Positions 53,989 to 62,455 of a stretch of 64,000 nucleotides of DNA are shown in pieces; the first letter of the stretch is position 1, and every line of letters starts with the position of its first letter. This DNA is from CAZICM01 sp964537685 (lineage in GTDB: Bacteria > Myxococcota_A > Polyangia > Polyangiales > Polyangiaceae): contig CAZICM010000035.1 of NCBI GenBank assembly GCA_964537685.1, positions 1 through 64,000 on the forward strand, in the 5' to 3' direction. A program made the position numbers and the translations under genes. Under the pieces are notes generated by a model, which was not told the origin of the DNA, ran no database searches, and worked only from the letters and a program-made list of their open reading frames with translations.

Positions 53989-54460
53989 GTACAGCACCCA
54001 CGGTTCCGCCAAAGGGAAGCGCAATCCAAAGGCCGCTTAATAATCGTGTTGGATGCCAAATTGGATGTATTCCAATGTCTTGTGTGATCATTTCCGCGAG
54101 CATAAATACCGCGCCGCTTGCACATAGCCATTGCAGGGTTTTGGGCTGAAACGAAGGGCGGCCCAATACAATGCCCGCGCACAAGCCAAGCCACACGCCC
54201 GCGCAGCGGCTGCACACAGGCATGGCCGCGCCTCTGATTGAAATCACCCGCCAAGGAATGCGGTGACATACCCATTGAAATGGAAAATCTGCGAGGTGAA
54301 ATAGCCACGGGGGGCCGGTTTTGGACAGCAATGTCGCGAGTACGATAAGAAATGCGATGAATGCAAAGACGACGCGCGCACAGTGGGCGATGGCGCGTAT
54401 ATAGTCTTTTTTAAGGCCGTTTTCTATTGGCCACGGTGGCTGTTGGCCCGGAATGGGCAT
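53939..54460 (-). CDS. DUF2085 membrane protein
   Basis: This 173-residue membrane protein has about four hydrophobic helices (VVFAFIAFLIVLATLL, LQWLCASGAVFMLAEMI and others). The DUF2085 signature is WVCHRIPWRVISIRGAAMPVCSRCAGVWLGL, whose His and three Cys suggest metal or heme binding. The function of the family is unknown. Its start lies two bases after the stop of the DUF4139-OmpA gene, so the two are likely coupled. Its end overlaps the histidine kinase gene on the other strand. Confidence 0.8.
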   Translation of the reverse strand: MPIPGQQPPWPIENGLKKDYIRAIAHCARVVFAFIAFLIVLATLLSKTGPPWLFHLADFPFQWVCHRIPWRVISIRGAAMPVCSRCAGVWLGLCAGIVLGRPSFQPKTLQWLCASGAVFMLAEMITQDIGIHPIWHPTRLLSGLWIALPFGGTVGAVLKLASKEGRFLYPHRP

Positions 54461-54462
54461 GG

Positions 54463-56715
54463 CTACTGCAATTCTGGAATAGTGATATCTCTCACGTTTT
54501 CATTGAGTTTAGCTCTTGCTTCCGCCAATTCGATGGTTTTGATATTGAGTTTAGTCGAGCGCTCTTCGGTTTGTTTTGTGGTTTCGGCGAGGCGATCGAC
54601 GAGTTTTTGCTGAAATGCCGCGACGCGCGGTGTTTTTTCGATGGCTTTAATGCTTTCCCGCAATTCGAAGGCGCGCGATGACAGCTCTGAAAGCTCGGCG
54701 CGAAGGGCATTCATTTCTTGTTCGAGGCGCTCGATATCTTTGCGGAGGGAAGCGATTTCACGGACGCGCTTTTCTGATTCCGCATCGAGTTTGCGCCCCG
54801 CCAAATAGATTTCGAGCTGCTTGCCCGGGAGATTAAAAATATCGATATTCTGCCGGACAGGTTTCTTTTCTTCAATGGATAGTGTGCTTGTTGTTTTTGA
54901 TCGAATTGGAATGGGAATGATATACGAATCGGGCAATGTTTCGCTGCTGGGCGGCAGATTTTCGGCTGAAAAGCCAGGCAGGCGCGGATGCCGGATAAAA
55001 ATGCGCTCGGGCGCCTGATGGCCGACGCGAATTTGATAGTGACTCGTTACAATACGGGCGTCTTCGACCGTGAGCATGCCTTTGATCAGCGATAAAAGCC
55101 GGATTGGCGTGCTCTTATCCTCGTTCTGTTTTTCAACTTCGGTGGAGCTGTCGATGCCGTATGGAATCATCGCTGAATCGCCTGGATTGAGTTTGGACAG
55201 AAGCCCTTCGCCTACAAATGTGCCGCCTCCAAAAATGGCCACCGGGCCGGGCTGAAGTCCAAATCCGCTTTTGTTTTCCATGCGGGCCGCGCGCATTGGA
55301 TAGCGTTCGCTGCCAGGCACCGATCCATCCGGCCTAAACAGAAAAATGTCCTCTCCGGGAACATATTCGTTGATAATGGTGACCAATGTGGATGAATTTT
55401 TTGGAATGGTGACGGGGTGGGTGATATCGTAGCGGACCGAGCCCGAAATATCGCGGAGAGCGGCCTGGGATGGGGCCGATTTTTCGACGGCGGCAGGGGT
55501 TGCAATACCTGCGGGAACGGTAGGGGCTTGGTTATCCGCCTTTTCGATGCGGAATGTGACGCGGCGATTTTTGGTCCGGCCATCCTCGGTTGTATTGGTG
55601 TCGAGAGGCCGCGAGTCGCCAAAGCCTTGGGTTTCAAGGGCTGTGGTGACGCCGTGGTTGGTTAAATAAAGCTTTACGGCCGTGGCCCTCTCCAGCGAGA
55701 TATTCCAGCCGTTTTTTTCACCCTGGGAAGCATGGCCTTCAATAATTACTTTTTGGATTTCGGGGTGCGATCGAAGAACGTCAACGACTTGATCTAAAAT
55801 GGGAAATGATTCGCGCTTAATGACCGATTTATCTTTATCGAAGTGAACGTACTGCAAGATGCGGATCGAAGCTTCGGTGAGGACGACAAGCGCACGCGGA
55901 CACCCTGTTTTTGAAGGATCTGCATTGGGGGTGCCAGGCTCCGACGGACAGCGGTCTTGCGCGTCGGCAATACCATCGTTATCCGTATCGGTTTGGGGAA
56001 CCCGCTCGGAATAAATAGGCCCCGTGGGCGAATTTTCATCGCCGAAGGGATAACTGGCGCCGGGCCGCTTGATAAAGCGAGGCGAGCGTAAATTGGTGAC
56101 AAAGCTTAATGGCGCGCCTGTGGCCAGCGTTAAGCTGATTCCATTCCAATCTTCGTCGGATACGTTGTCAATCAATGCCCAGGCTTGAAGCAGCGCTCCC
56201 TTGGGATTTCCACTCTTCAATTCGCTGGTTTTTTCTGGCAATACGATGCGATATGCCGCTTTCCAGGCCGCGGTCGGAACCGCATAGGCGATTGAAAGTT
56301 CGCGGGTCGGGCGAGGCGATAGCACGACATCGAGCCATGTCGTTTCATCGGTTTCTTCCGAAGATGAAGGCAATGCGTTCGGTAATCGAACCGTTACGGT
56401 CGAAGGTTTTTCCGCGCCCTGGGCTTGGCCTTGCTCGATCACCACCAAGGTTTTGAGAACATCGTCGATTTCGTGGGAACGGAGATGAAGCCGAAGTTTG
56501 TCTTCGGTGAGGGCGCCGCGCCTTTCAAAATAACCCATCCCATTTTGATAAAGAACGACATGGCGAAGCGCGAGTTCGCGCGTGGGCGGAGGCGTCTGTA
56601 TCGGCGCGCATGCCGCTGTGAGCTGAAGGCTTGCGAGTACGGCCGGAAAGAGGCGGCTTAGCGGGATGCGGATGCTTTTGGTCCGCGGCGATCTAGGGTG
56701 GGGATCGTTGAGCAT
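54463..56715 (-). CDS. DUF4139 lipoprotein with an OmpA-like domain inserted, C-terminal coiled coil
   Basis: This 750-residue lipoprotein has lipobox LTAAC (Cys36). DUF4139 begins ALRHVVLYQNGMGYFERRG and runs to about residue 205 (DEDWNGISLTLATGAPLSF). A TSP3-like calcium segment DTDNDGIADAQDRC (243-256) follows. An OmpA C-terminal domain sits at about 280-392 (FDKDKSVIKRESFPILDQV, IIEGHASQGEKN, LERATAVKLYL, DGRTKNRRVTF), a peptidoglycan-binding module. DUF4139 then resumes (ITHPVTIPKNSSTLVTIINEYV) to about 600. The last 110 residues are a strong coiled coil. The lipid anchor plus OmpA domain suggests an outer-membrane to peptidoglycan link. It lies in a minus-strand run: DUF2169, cupin, this gene, DUF2085. 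Confidence 0.85.
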   Translation of the reverse strand: MLNDPHPRSPRTKSIRIPLSRLFPAVLASLQLTAACAPIQTPPPTRELALRHVVLYQNGMGYFERRGALTEDKLRLHLRSHEIDDVLKTLVVIEQGQAQGAEKPSTVTVRLPNALPSSSEETDETTWLDVVLSPRPTRELSIAYAVPTAAWKAAYRIVLPEKTSELKSGNPKGALLQAWALIDNVSDEDWNGISLTLATGAPLSFVTNLRSPRFIKRPGASYPFGDENSPTGPIYSERVPQTDTDNDGIADAQDRCPSEPGTPNADPSKTGCPRALVVLTEASIRILQYVHFDKDKSVIKRESFPILDQVVDVLRSHPEIQKVIIEGHASQGEKNGWNISLERATAVKLYLTNHGVTTALETQGFGDSRPLDTNTTEDGRTKNRRVTFRIEKADNQAPTVPAGIATPAAVEKSAPSQAALRDISGSVRYDITHPVTIPKNSSTLVTIINEYVPGEDIFLFRPDGSVPGSERYPMRAARMENKSGFGLQPGPVAIFGGGTFVGEGLLSKLNPGDSAMIPYGIDSSTEVEKQNEDKSTPIRLLSLIKGMLTVEDARIVTSHYQIRVGHQAPERIFIRHPRLPGFSAENLPPSSETLPDSYIIPIPIRSKTTSTLSIEEKKPVRQNIDIFNLPGKQLEIYLAGRKLDAESEKRVREIASLRKDIERLEQEMNALRAELSELSSRAFELRESIKAIEKTPRVAAFQQKLVDRLAETTKQTEERSTKLNIKTIELAEARAKLNENVRDITIPELQ

Positions 56716-56743
56716 GGCGCCGCGATGCTAGTCGTTTTTGCGT

Positions 56744-57262
56744 TCACTTTGGGTCGGATTTTATGCCCTCGGCGAGATTCCAGATGGTTGCTCCGTCGAT
56801 TGAATAAATCATCAGATCCTGCTGGTAGCGCACCAGTCTCTTATTGATTCGGGGGAAATCGGCGATTTCGGTCTCTTTGCGTTCGCCGCCCGATAAATAA
56901 ATGAGGTCTTCATCAAAAGGGTTTTTCAGGTGATGCGCCACGGATGGTGTTGGGAAACCCATAAAATCTCCCGGACCAACTTCAAAGCTTTCATCGCCAA
57001 TTTCAGCGATGCCGCGGCCTGATAAAATATAAACGAATTCCTCTTCCGTTCGATGAGAATGATATACAAAGGATTCTTTTCCGGGTGGAATACGTAAAAG
57101 ATGTAGGCCAATTCGATTAAGTCCTACGATTTGGCTCAGCGATGTGAGACCGGCTTCCGAATTGGGATTCAGAGGATGGTGAAACATCACTTCGGGGTGA
57201 TCTTTATGCTCCGCAGCCCGCACAAGAAATGACTTTGCAGTTCTCGGCTCGTTTCCGCTCAT
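56744..57262 (-). CDS. Cupin-domain protein
   Basis: This 172-residue protein has a single cupin beta barrel. The metal-binding first motif is seen in YHSHRTEEEFVYILSGRG, with His, His and Glu in place, and the second in VGPGDFMGFPTPSVAHHLKN, with His. It is probably an iron- or manganese-binding sugar isomerase, dioxygenase or sensor; none can be chosen. AAGGAG lies six bases before the ATG. The N-terminal SFLVRAAEHKD and the C-terminal YQQDLMIYSIDGATIWN are not familiar. It sits 57 bp after the DUF2169 gene and 28 bp before the DUF4139 gene. Confidence 0.75.
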   Translation of the reverse strand: MSGNEPRTAKSFLVRAAEHKDHPEVMFHHPLNPNSEAGLTSLSQIVGLNRIGLHLLRIPPGKESFVYHSHRTEEEFVYILSGRGIAEIGDESFEVGPGDFMGFPTPSVAHHLKNPFDEDLIYLSGGERKETEIADFPRINKRLVRYQQDLMIYSIDGATIWNLAEGIKSDPK

Positions 57263-57319
57263 GGTCAGCTCCTTCGATTTTTTTGGAATTAAATTTAATA
57301 GAATTGGTAATTCATTTAA

Positions 57320-59704
57320 TCAATGTGAGACGGTGCGGCCAATCGCGCAGAGGCGGATGAGGCAGGGGCTGAGTTCGTATTCATCCTCGCGCAGATCAAC
57401 CTCGCCGAGCATTCTCACATTGAGGCGGCGGTACATCGGAAGCTCGCTGGAGAGCGGGTCGGGGATGTACACGGGAATGGCGGTGGTCGCGGACTGAAGC
57501 TCTGCGCGAATCCATGTTTTGCCAAAGAGCGTCTTGCGCTTGTAGGCACGCTGTTCGAGGAGCATGCGCTGGACGTGCGATTCGAGATAGTCCGATGGAA
57601 GCATGCGGCTGCTTCTGGATAGAGCTTCTTTCACTCGCCCAATGTGCTCGGCTGCCACGATTCCCAAGTGCGGTGTGAGAGATGCGGTGATGAGATGGGT
57701 CGCGGCGTTGAGCACTTCCTTGAGCTCTTCGTCGTCTTGAGCGAGGGGCAGCAAAACGCTGATGGATGCCTTGAGCTGGGCCACTTCGTCGAACGAAAAT
57801 TCAAGCGTTCCTTCGATGAGCGACAGCGGCGGCTCGAAGCCTTGGTCGCTGAGCGAGGCATCCTGAACGATTTGGGGAAGCTCGTCGGGGCGCGCGGCTT
57901 CGCCTCGCTGAAGCGCATCGGAGACGAGGAGGCGATCGCTGTTGGGATCGCCGTTGGAATGCAGGCCGCGCTGGGCGCGCAGCCGTGATGCCAGCGCGGG
58001 ATCGAACCAAATGAGCTTGGTGGGCGAGATGGGTTTGGCAGGTGCTTTGAGAAAGGCGGGCACGCGGTTTACCGCGGTCGCAGGGCCGTGAGCGCGGCTT
58101 TCATCGGGGAGCGCTTCGTTTGGAGATCGTTCCGCAGTTCTTGGCGCAGTGGGATTTGGTGTTTCAATCGCAGGGAAAAAAGGCGAGGAGCCGCGCCCTT
58201 GAGATGGGGGCGGCACGGTGCGCCCCGGCGAGCTGATCGGTGCCGCATCGACGGCGGCAAAGAAGGGCGTGGATGGCCGCCGCTGGGATGCGCTTGCTGC
58301 TGTGCCCGCCTGGATCGGGGCGGTGAAGGATTCGGCCGGGGCAGCGGAAGGAGAAGGCGCGCTGCGCGCGTTGCCTGATGGATTGCCTGATGGAGAGAGG
58401 GCCGCGGAGTTGTTCAGCGTCGACGGGCCTTCGGGCCTTCGGAATCCGCTGACGGGCAGTGTTGAGCGTTCGTGGGAAATCGCAGCGCGGGAGAGCGTTG
58501 GAGGCGGTGTGTCTGTGTTTGCGAACGATGAGGCGCGCGGCTGCGGCGCCAATGGAGCCCGGTTTGAGTTCGGCACATCTTGCGGCGCGAGCGGAGAAAA
58601 GGGGTCTTGGGTATCCGCGGGGCCGGTGCCTGCCAGGGCTGTCTCTTTAGGCGCTTCAGGCGAGGCCGGTACGGCTATCTGTCCGCCGCGGACTGAACCG
58701 GCTGAGGGTTCGATGTAGGACGCCGATGGGTTCGGAATCTTGGCTTGAGAAATCACGATGCGGCCCGGCTCACTGCGTTGCCTGAGTTCGCTCTGTCCGC
58801 GCCATGTGAGTGTGCAAACGCCTCGATCCGTGTCGATCCACAGCGTATCCGCGATCATCGGAATCAGCTCGGTGCTGCCATCGGGACGCTCGAGCATCGC
58901 CCTGGGTTTGATCCCCGGCAGCGAAGTGGTGAGCACCGGATACTCCGCGTGCAGGTTCTCGAGCACGATGCGCTCGCGTTCGTGCAGAACATCGGGCTGC
59001 TGATCGAAGGGAGCCGAATTGAAGAACTCCATCGAAATATCGGGCGGGATAGGCTTGTCCATCCAGTCCGAGGAAGGAAAGAGCGAGCCGTGGGCGCCGA
59101 GCATCGTCCGGCGCTCGGGCCAGGTTGGTGCGATAGGCCCGAACCCGATCGGAAGCAGTGGATCGGCTTCGATTTCCTCGAGCGTCATAAAGGGCGGCTG
59201 CAGGTTTGGAAGCTGGATCTGAGGCTGATTGTTTGAAAGCAGATCCGAGCGCATTCCGACGGGATTGGTTGTGCCTGGGCCGCCTGCTGCCCGCTCGTAG
59301 CGAATAGGCATTTTCGCAAATGGAAAGCCTTCGCGAATCTGTCCATCGCGCATCAGCGTGCGTTCGCCGAGCACTTCGATGGATTTGTCCATTTCGCCGA
59401 CGATGAGTCTTGCGATCAGCGATCGGACAGGCTCTTTGCGGGGAGCGAACGCGCTGCCTACGAGGAGCACATCGGCGCGCGGCTTGAAGGGAACGATATC
59501 GGTTGGCGCGTAAAGGCTTTTCGTCCGATCGTCATTCCAATAGACATCGTCGGTGCATAGGGCATCTTGCTCTTCGGCGATCGAGAGTTCGCCGGGCTGG
59601 AGCCTAAACGTCGTTTTCGCGATAACGGTCAGCGTCCACGTTTCCGGGTGTTGAAGCCAAATGAAAGAACCGGTGCGGAATGGCCCTGAGAAGACGATAT
59701 CCAT
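57320..59704 (-). CDS. DUF2169-domain protein (type VI secretion-associated family)
   Basis: This 794-residue protein opens with the DUF2169 domain (residues about 5-320: GSFIWLQHPETWTLTVIAKTTF, DDVYWNDDRTKSLYAPTDIVPFKPRADVLLVG, ADTLWIDTDRGVCTLTWRG). A Pro/Ala/Ser-rich disordered region of about 230 residues follows, then a C-terminal helical domain of about 200 residues with two Arg/Leu-rich segments (ESHVQRMLLEQRAYKRKTLFG). DUF2169 proteins usually sit with VgrG and PAAR genes and help load effectors. No such neighbours are in this window, so this is an orphan copy, as is common in Polyangia. Confidence 0.85.
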   Translation of the reverse strand: MDIVFSGPFRTGSFIWLQHPETWTLTVIAKTTFRLQPGELSIAEEQDALCTDDVYWNDDRTKSLYAPTDIVPFKPRADVLLVGSAFAPRKEPVRSLIARLIVGEMDKSIEVLGERTLMRDGQIREGFPFAKMPIRYERAAGGPGTTNPVGMRSDLLSNNQPQIQLPNLQPPFMTLEEIEADPLLPIGFGPIAPTWPERRTMLGAHGSLFPSSDWMDKPIPPDISMEFFNSAPFDQQPDVLHERERIVLENLHAEYPVLTTSLPGIKPRAMLERPDGSTELIPMIADTLWIDTDRGVCTLTWRGQSELRQRSEPGRIVISQAKIPNPSASYIEPSAGSVRGGQIAVPASPEAPKETALAGTGPADTQDPFSPLAPQDVPNSNRAPLAPQPRASSFANTDTPPPTLSRAAISHERSTLPVSGFRRPEGPSTLNNSAALSPSGNPSGNARSAPSPSAAPAESFTAPIQAGTAASASQRRPSTPFFAAVDAAPISSPGRTVPPPSQGRGSSPFFPAIETPNPTAPRTAERSPNEALPDESRAHGPATAVNRVPAFLKAPAKPISPTKLIWFDPALASRLRAQRGLHSNGDPNSDRLLVSDALQRGEAARPDELPQIVQDASLSDQGFEPPLSLIEGTLEFSFDEVAQLKASISVLLPLAQDDEELKEVLNAATHLITASLTPHLGIVAAEHIGRVKEALSRSSRMLPSDYLESHVQRMLLEQRAYKRKTLFGKTWIRAELQSATTAIPVYIPDPLSSELPMYRRLNVRMLGEVDLREDEYELSPCLIRLCAIGRTVSH

Positions 59705-59960
59705 CGGAGGGGCAGATTACAGGGTAGGATCGCCAATCCCAAGCTTCTCCAATCGTATCGGGGAGACTTTCTTGGCCAATCCCTGCATTGGGCGCACTAG
59801 AATTCAGGTCTTGGGTGGACGGCAGTGAGCGGGCCGGACGGAATATGTGGGTTTTAAAAAACGCTTTGAGATCAAAGCCCCGCATAAACCGATTTCGGCA
59901 TGCGATTCGTCACTAGGCGAGGACGTGAAACAGAAGAAGTCGTCCTCATCTGCGGAGTTC

Positions 59961-60725
59961 ATGATGTCGGCTGAAAAACCCAAAGCTAAGAGGCGTGTCC
60001 GGGGTGGTCACGGGCAAGATCCTTTCCTAAAAGCTGTTGAAACCGATTCTTCGCTGCATCCGCCCTCGTCGCGCCGCGGTTCGCTGTCTTCCGGGCCTCC
60101 ATCATCGCGGCGGGGTGGGCTTGTGCCTTCGCCTCCGTCATCGCGCCGCGGTGCCCGCATTACGGGTGAGCCCGCAAATACCGCTTCATCGCCGTCCGCC
60201 GCTTCTTCTAAAGCTCCGGCGGCGAGTCCTAAGTCAACGCCGAGCCCGTCCTTGAGTTCGCCCGCAGGTGAGCCATCCAGTGCTGAGCGCGAGAAAGAGC
60301 CGTCGCGCCTGGTGTTTGGATTGTTTGTTGCGGGGCTTGTTTTCGTGGTTGGGACGATGCTGGTGATGGGCATTCAAGCCCGCCGCCTGCGCACTGGCGG
60401 AGACCCTATTCCCATCGATAAAAAGCCCAGTATTGAGGGCGCTCCTTCGAGCCTTCCCGAGCCGGGTGCAGCTTCCCCGCCGCCCGTGGTGCAGGATCGC
60501 GGCGAGCCTCCAGTTGCCAGCGCCGCGCCCTCGGAGACCTCGGAGACCTTGCCGAGTTTGCCGACGGCGACCGCCCGTGCTTCGGAGCCGCCCGCCAAGA
60601 GCTCTGCGAAGACCGCCTCCGTCAAGCCAGGCCCGAAGAGCGCCGGTACAAAAACTGCCCCCAAGGAGGGAGAACCACCGTCTCAGGAGCGTCCACCCTT
60701 TCAATTTGATGATCAAAACAAATAG
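59961..60725 (+). CDS. Single-pass membrane protein with PSSRRG repeats and Pro/Ala-rich tail
   Basis: This 254-residue protein has an N-terminal cytosolic part with Lys/Arg-rich AKRRVRGGHGQDPFL and three PPSSRRG repeats at about residues 35-65. A Ser/Pro/Ala stretch follows, then one membrane helix (LVFGLFVAGLVFVVGTMLVMGI), and a Pro/Ser/Ala/Lys-rich tail ending PPFQFDDQNK. No enzyme domain is present. Start chosen at 59961 (tandem ATG pair); an earlier in-frame ATG at 59847 adds 38 residues. The Ser-Arg repeats resemble phosphorylation targets. Function unknown. Confidence 0.55.
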   Translation: MMSAEKPKAKRRVRGGHGQDPFLKAVETDSSLHPPSSRRGSLSSGPPSSRRGGLVPSPPSSRRGARITGEPANTASSPSAASSKAPAASPKSTPSPSLSSPAGEPSSAEREKEPSRLVFGLFVAGLVFVVGTMLVMGIQARRLRTGGDPIPIDKKPSIEGAPSSLPEPGAASPPPVVQDRGEPPVASAAPSETSETLPSLPTATARASEPPAKSSAKTASVKPGPKSAGTKTAPKEGEPPSQERPPFQFDDQNK

Positions 60726-60749
60726 ATTGCTACGATGCGGGGAGAAATC

Positions 60750-60980
60750 ATGGGAATTAAGGTGACTTGCCGGACAAACGGCCCCTACCTGATCGAAGGC
60801 CAAATCGATCTATACGATGCAGGTGGGAAACCATTTAATTTAAATGGCCGGACAAAGATTGCCTTATGCCGGTGCGGTGCATCCCGCGCAAAGCCTTTTT
60901 GCGACGGCGCTCACAATCGCATTCATTTTGAAAGCGCCGAGGCCGATCTTTCGCATTCGACGAAGGAACGGAACTCGTAA
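60750..60980 (+). CDS. CDGSH iron-sulfur domain protein
   Basis: This 76-residue protein has a CDGSH-type 2Fe-2S site: Cys40, Cys42, Cys51 and His55 in ALCRCGASRAKPFCDGAH, the classic three-Cys one-His set. The N-terminal part (GPYLIEGQIDLYDAGGKPF) is the usual bacterial extension. Such proteins carry a labile cluster and are linked to redox or iron handling. GGGAG lies six bases before the ATG at 60750; an in-frame ATG 15 bases upstream is less likely. It starts 24 bp after the previous gene. Confidence 0.9.
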   Translation: MGIKVTCRTNGPYLIEGQIDLYDAGGKPFNLNGRTKIALCRCGASRAKPFCDGAHNRIHFESAEADLSHSTKERNS

Positions 60981-60991
60981 AAGAAAAAATG

Positions 60992-61014
60992 ATCGAATTG
61001 CAAAAAAATTCGAT
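60992..61014. terminator. A+T-rich hairpin between convergent genes (candidate)
   Basis: ATCGAATT (60992-60999) and AATTCGAT (61007-61014) form a perfect 8-bp stem with a seven-base loop. It lies 11 bp after the CDGSH stop and touches the stop codon of the convergent lipoprotein gene. The stem is weak and no T-tract follows on the plus strand beyond a few bases, so terminator function is uncertain. Confidence 0.3.
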
Positions 61015-61694
61015 TAAATTTGCCTAGGCGGCGAAGCGGGGGGATTGGGGGAAGGGGGCTGCGGAAGGGTTTCCGTGGGGGAAGGCGCAGGCACGGGTGC
61101 AGGTGCGGCGGGAGGTGCTGTTTCGGGCGTCGCAGGAGGCTCGGCTCCCGCGGGTTCGGGATAGGTGAGATCGTCGCAGGTCGCGCCTAGGCTGCCAACA
61201 GCATCATTATAGTAATTTACAGCATCGAGTGCATTGCCATGGGCGGCTTCTTTGACACTTCGGGAAATGCCTCCAAAGACGACGCCCGTGATGGCCATGG
61301 CGATTCCGGTGCTTAAAAACACGGCCATGAGCGCCGGATCTTTATCGTACCAATACAAGCCCGTTAATCCGCCGAAGCTAACGGCGCCCAATACGATGCC
61401 CGTTGTGGAAAAGGCATTGGCGCGCGAGCCATTTTGCTTGGCCAAACTCGCGTGTTGCTTTGCTTTTGGCACGCAGCGGACAAATTGCTCGAGCCCATCG
61501 TATTCATAGCTTTGAGCGATGATGCGGTTGCCCGACCAGACTTCAATGCCATCGGCGTAGCGAAGCGTGAGCTCGCCGCGGGCGACCAATTGAGGCTGAT
61601 ATTGGCTTTGGGCGCTAAAACAGCCGGAAAGCAGGCTGCACGAGAGTCCAAGTCCAGCGGCCATCAGGCTTTTGCGCATGGAATTGAAAATCAT
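61014..61694 (-). CDS. Lipoprotein with two membrane helices and Pro-rich tail, paired with the upstream lipoprotein
   Basis: This 226-residue protein has signal AAGLGLSCSLLSGC (lipobox). The N-terminal segment has LVARGELTLRYADGIEVWSG. Two hydrophobic helices follow (AFSTTGIVLGAVSFGGLTGLY and LMAVFLSTGIAMAITGVVFGG), then ALDAVNYYNDAVGSLGATC, and a Pro/Ala tail. The start at 61694 overlaps the previous stop as ATGA behind AAGGAG. The NYYND-x(5)-GxxC segment recurs in the preceding protein, so the two are likely paralogous at their C-termini. Function unknown. Confidence 0.65.
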   Translation of the reverse strand: MIFNSMRKSLMAAGLGLSCSLLSGCFSAQSQYQPQLVARGELTLRYADGIEVWSGNRIIAQSYEYDGLEQFVRCVPKAKQHASLAKQNGSRANAFSTTGIVLGAVSFGGLTGLYWYDKDPALMAVFLSTGIAMAITGVVFGGISRSVKEAAHGNALDAVNYYNDAVGSLGATCDDLTYPEPAGAEPPATPETAPPAAPAPVPAPSPTETLPQPPSPNPPASPPRQI

Positions 61695-62428
61695 TGCGCA
61701 GCTCCTTCCGCATAGGCCGCGCATGACGAGCCCGGTGTGCGGGCCAAGTCGTTATAGGCATTGACGCGATCGATAGACAATGCGGCTTCTGATTCGCTTT
61801 CCGTGCGTCCTGCCGACAAACCGATGGCAATCGCGGGAAGAGCCAAGAGCGCGATAACGGCGAGCACCACCGCGGCTTTGCCCAAATCGCCGTCGCCGCC
61901 GCCACTGCTGCCACCGCCTCCGCTTCCACCGCTGCCACCGCTGCTACCGCCGCCTCCCTTGCTGCTACCGCCTCCGCCGCTCACAACGGGCGTGCCGCCG
62001 GCCGAGCCTCCGCCTCCCGGTGTAGGTGAGGCTGGGCGATGCACGACATGACCGTGATGGTGATGCACATGCGGGCTTGGGGGCACACCGCGGCGAACAA
62101 CCACAATGCGGGGCCCGTAATAGACAGGCACCCAAACCCCGCCACGGACGTACACATGGCCGCCGCCCGATGAATACTTGGGCGGAGGCTCTTTTGAGGC
62201 ATAGCGAATATCCGACGCGCACGCGGGAGGCAGTGGATTGGCGACTTCCATCGCCACTTCTCCATCGCGCCAAACCGCACGCGCGCGGCCATCCGCGGGA
62301 GTCACGTAGTCAGAGACATAAGAGCCGCATCCCGCGGAGAAACCCAGCGAGACGACGGCAACGGCCATCTTTGCCAGATGAGAAGGGAAAGTATTCACGG
62401 TATTACCGACGAGCGTATCCCGGGACAC
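61691..62428 (-). CDS. Lipoprotein with His-rich and Gly-rich segments
   Basis: This 245-residue protein has signal AVAVVSLGFSAGC (lipobox). It has VYVRGGVWVPVYYGPRIVVVRRG, a His-rich patch (HVHHHHGHVVHR) that could bind metal, a Gly/Ser run of about 50 residues, one membrane helix (AAVVLAVIALLALPAIAIGL), then IDRVNAYNDLARTPGSSC. The last motif matches the NYYND segment of the downstream protein. GTG at 62428 is the start in the longest frame; ATG at 62368 would shorten the signal. It is translationally coupled to the following gene. Confidence 0.6.
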   Translation of the reverse strand: MSRDTLVGNTVNTFPSHLAKMAVAVVSLGFSAGCGSYVSDYVTPADGRARAVWRDGEVAMEVANPLPPACASDIRYASKEPPPKYSSGGGHVYVRGGVWVPVYYGPRIVVVRRGVPPSPHVHHHHGHVVHRPASPTPGGGGSAGGTPVVSGGGGSSKGGGGSSGGSGGSGGGGSSGGGDGDLGKAAVVLAVIALLALPAIAIGLSAGRTESESEAALSIDRVNAYNDLARTPGSSCAAYAEGAAQ

Positions 62429-62455
62429 CGAAGCCGCATAGCCTTGACTTCGCGT

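Noticed and set aside
53733..54308. 191-codon open frame on the minus strand
   Set aside because: It overlaps the DUF2085 gene in another frame and the histidine kinase on the opposite strand, and has no ribosome site or domain.
60234..60803. 189-codon minus-strand frame
   Set aside because: It is the reverse of the Pro/Ala-rich tail of the membrane protein; composition only.
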